Shown here: positions 63,923 through 64,000 of the stretch, piece after piece
How positions within the stretch are numbered: the first letter of the stretch is position 1
Layout: every line of letters begins with the position of its first letter
Source: Shimazuella kribbensis DSM 45090
GTDB taxonomy: Bacteria > Bacillota > Bacilli > Thermoactinomycetales > Thermoactinomycetaceae
Reading direction: 5' to 3'
NCBI RefSeq assembly: GCF_000428065.1
Contig: NZ_ATZF01000002.1
Location: forward strand, 310,001-374,000
DNA: 64,000 nucleotides
Notes under the pieces: generated by a model
What the model saw: only the letters and a program-made list of their open reading frames with translations
Database searches by the model: none
What the model was told of the DNA's origin: nothing
Program-made: the position numbers and the translations under genes

Positions 63923-64000
63923 TTAACCTTTGTTTACTTGAGACATAACTTCTTCTACAAAGTTATCTTGGCGTTTTTCGATACCTTCTCCTAGTTCAAA
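63923..64000 (-). CDS. tsf: Elongation factor Ts, C-terminal end (partial)
   Basis: The frame running off the window encodes FELGEGIEKRQDNFVEEVMS and QVNKG, stop, the typical EF-Ts C-terminus. It is placed correctly before pyrH. Confidence 0.92.
   Translation of the reverse strand, partial: FELGEGIEKRQDNFVEEVMSQVNKG

Overview
The window reads as chromosome of a low-G+C, endospore-forming Firmicute. Two blocks keep gene orders known from Bacillus chromosomes: tsf-pyrH-frr-uppS-cdsA-dxr-rseP-proS then rimP-nusA-ylxR-ylxQ-infB-ylxP-rbfA-nrnA-truB-ribF-rpsO-pnp-pda-mlpA-dut, and ymxH-dpaA-dpaB-asd-dapG-dapA-(MFS)-rnj. The dipicolinate synthase genes, a Spo0E-like protein and a DUF3231/coat-type fragment point to a spore former. 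Codon habits and accessory content would fit Thermoactinomycetaceae, but that placement is inference. Almost all core genes lie on the minus strand.

Layout. 0.2-1.0 kb: alpha/beta hydrolase. 1.1-6.45 kb: a minus-strand operon of three small proteins, an OxsA/YfbR-type HD phosphohydrolase (frameshifted), a 744-residue cobalamin-dependent radical SAM enzyme resembling OxsB, an aldo/keto reductase and a NUDIX hydrolase. This looks like an oxetanocin-type nucleoside pathway. Divergent from it is an HTH-TPR (RRNPP-like) regulator followed by a ten-codon ORF and a terminator. 8.2-19.8 kb: an accessory graveyard with a broken phosphatase copy, a crystallin-fold secreted protein, pieces of at least two prophages (two chimeric ORFs made by deletion), two truncated integrases beside duplicated copies of the rnj 3' end, and a G+C-rich gene with an internal duplication. 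19.85-28.75 kb: rnj and the lysine/dipicolinate genes.

28.8-39.2 kb: a second accessory block. It holds a nitroreductase, a second HTH-TPR cassette with another ten-codon ORF, a broken DUF4291 gene, a second G+C-rich small gene, a two-component system with an ABC exporter, and a DUF418-TetR operon with a palindromic operator. 39.2-53.8 kb is the dut-to-rimP translation/RNA block, interrupted by a five-winged-helix protein. 53.85-56.5 kb holds a sortase with its LPKTA surface protein and a decayed gene where Bacillus has polC. 56.5-64 kb is proS to tsf.

How the parts may work together. The most interesting system is a pair of paralogous cassettes. Each has an HTH-TPR regulator, a downstream 10-residue peptide ORF with a strong Shine-Dalgarno sequence, and a rho-independent terminator. 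Each also has a divergent operon whose promoter region carries the shared element TAGCAAATTC and which encodes a related pair of small proteins. In cassette 1 that operon leads into the oxetanocin-like enzymes, so a peptide-responsive regulator may control production of a modified nucleoside. The domain, motif and sequence statements are direct reading; the signalling and product claims are inference.
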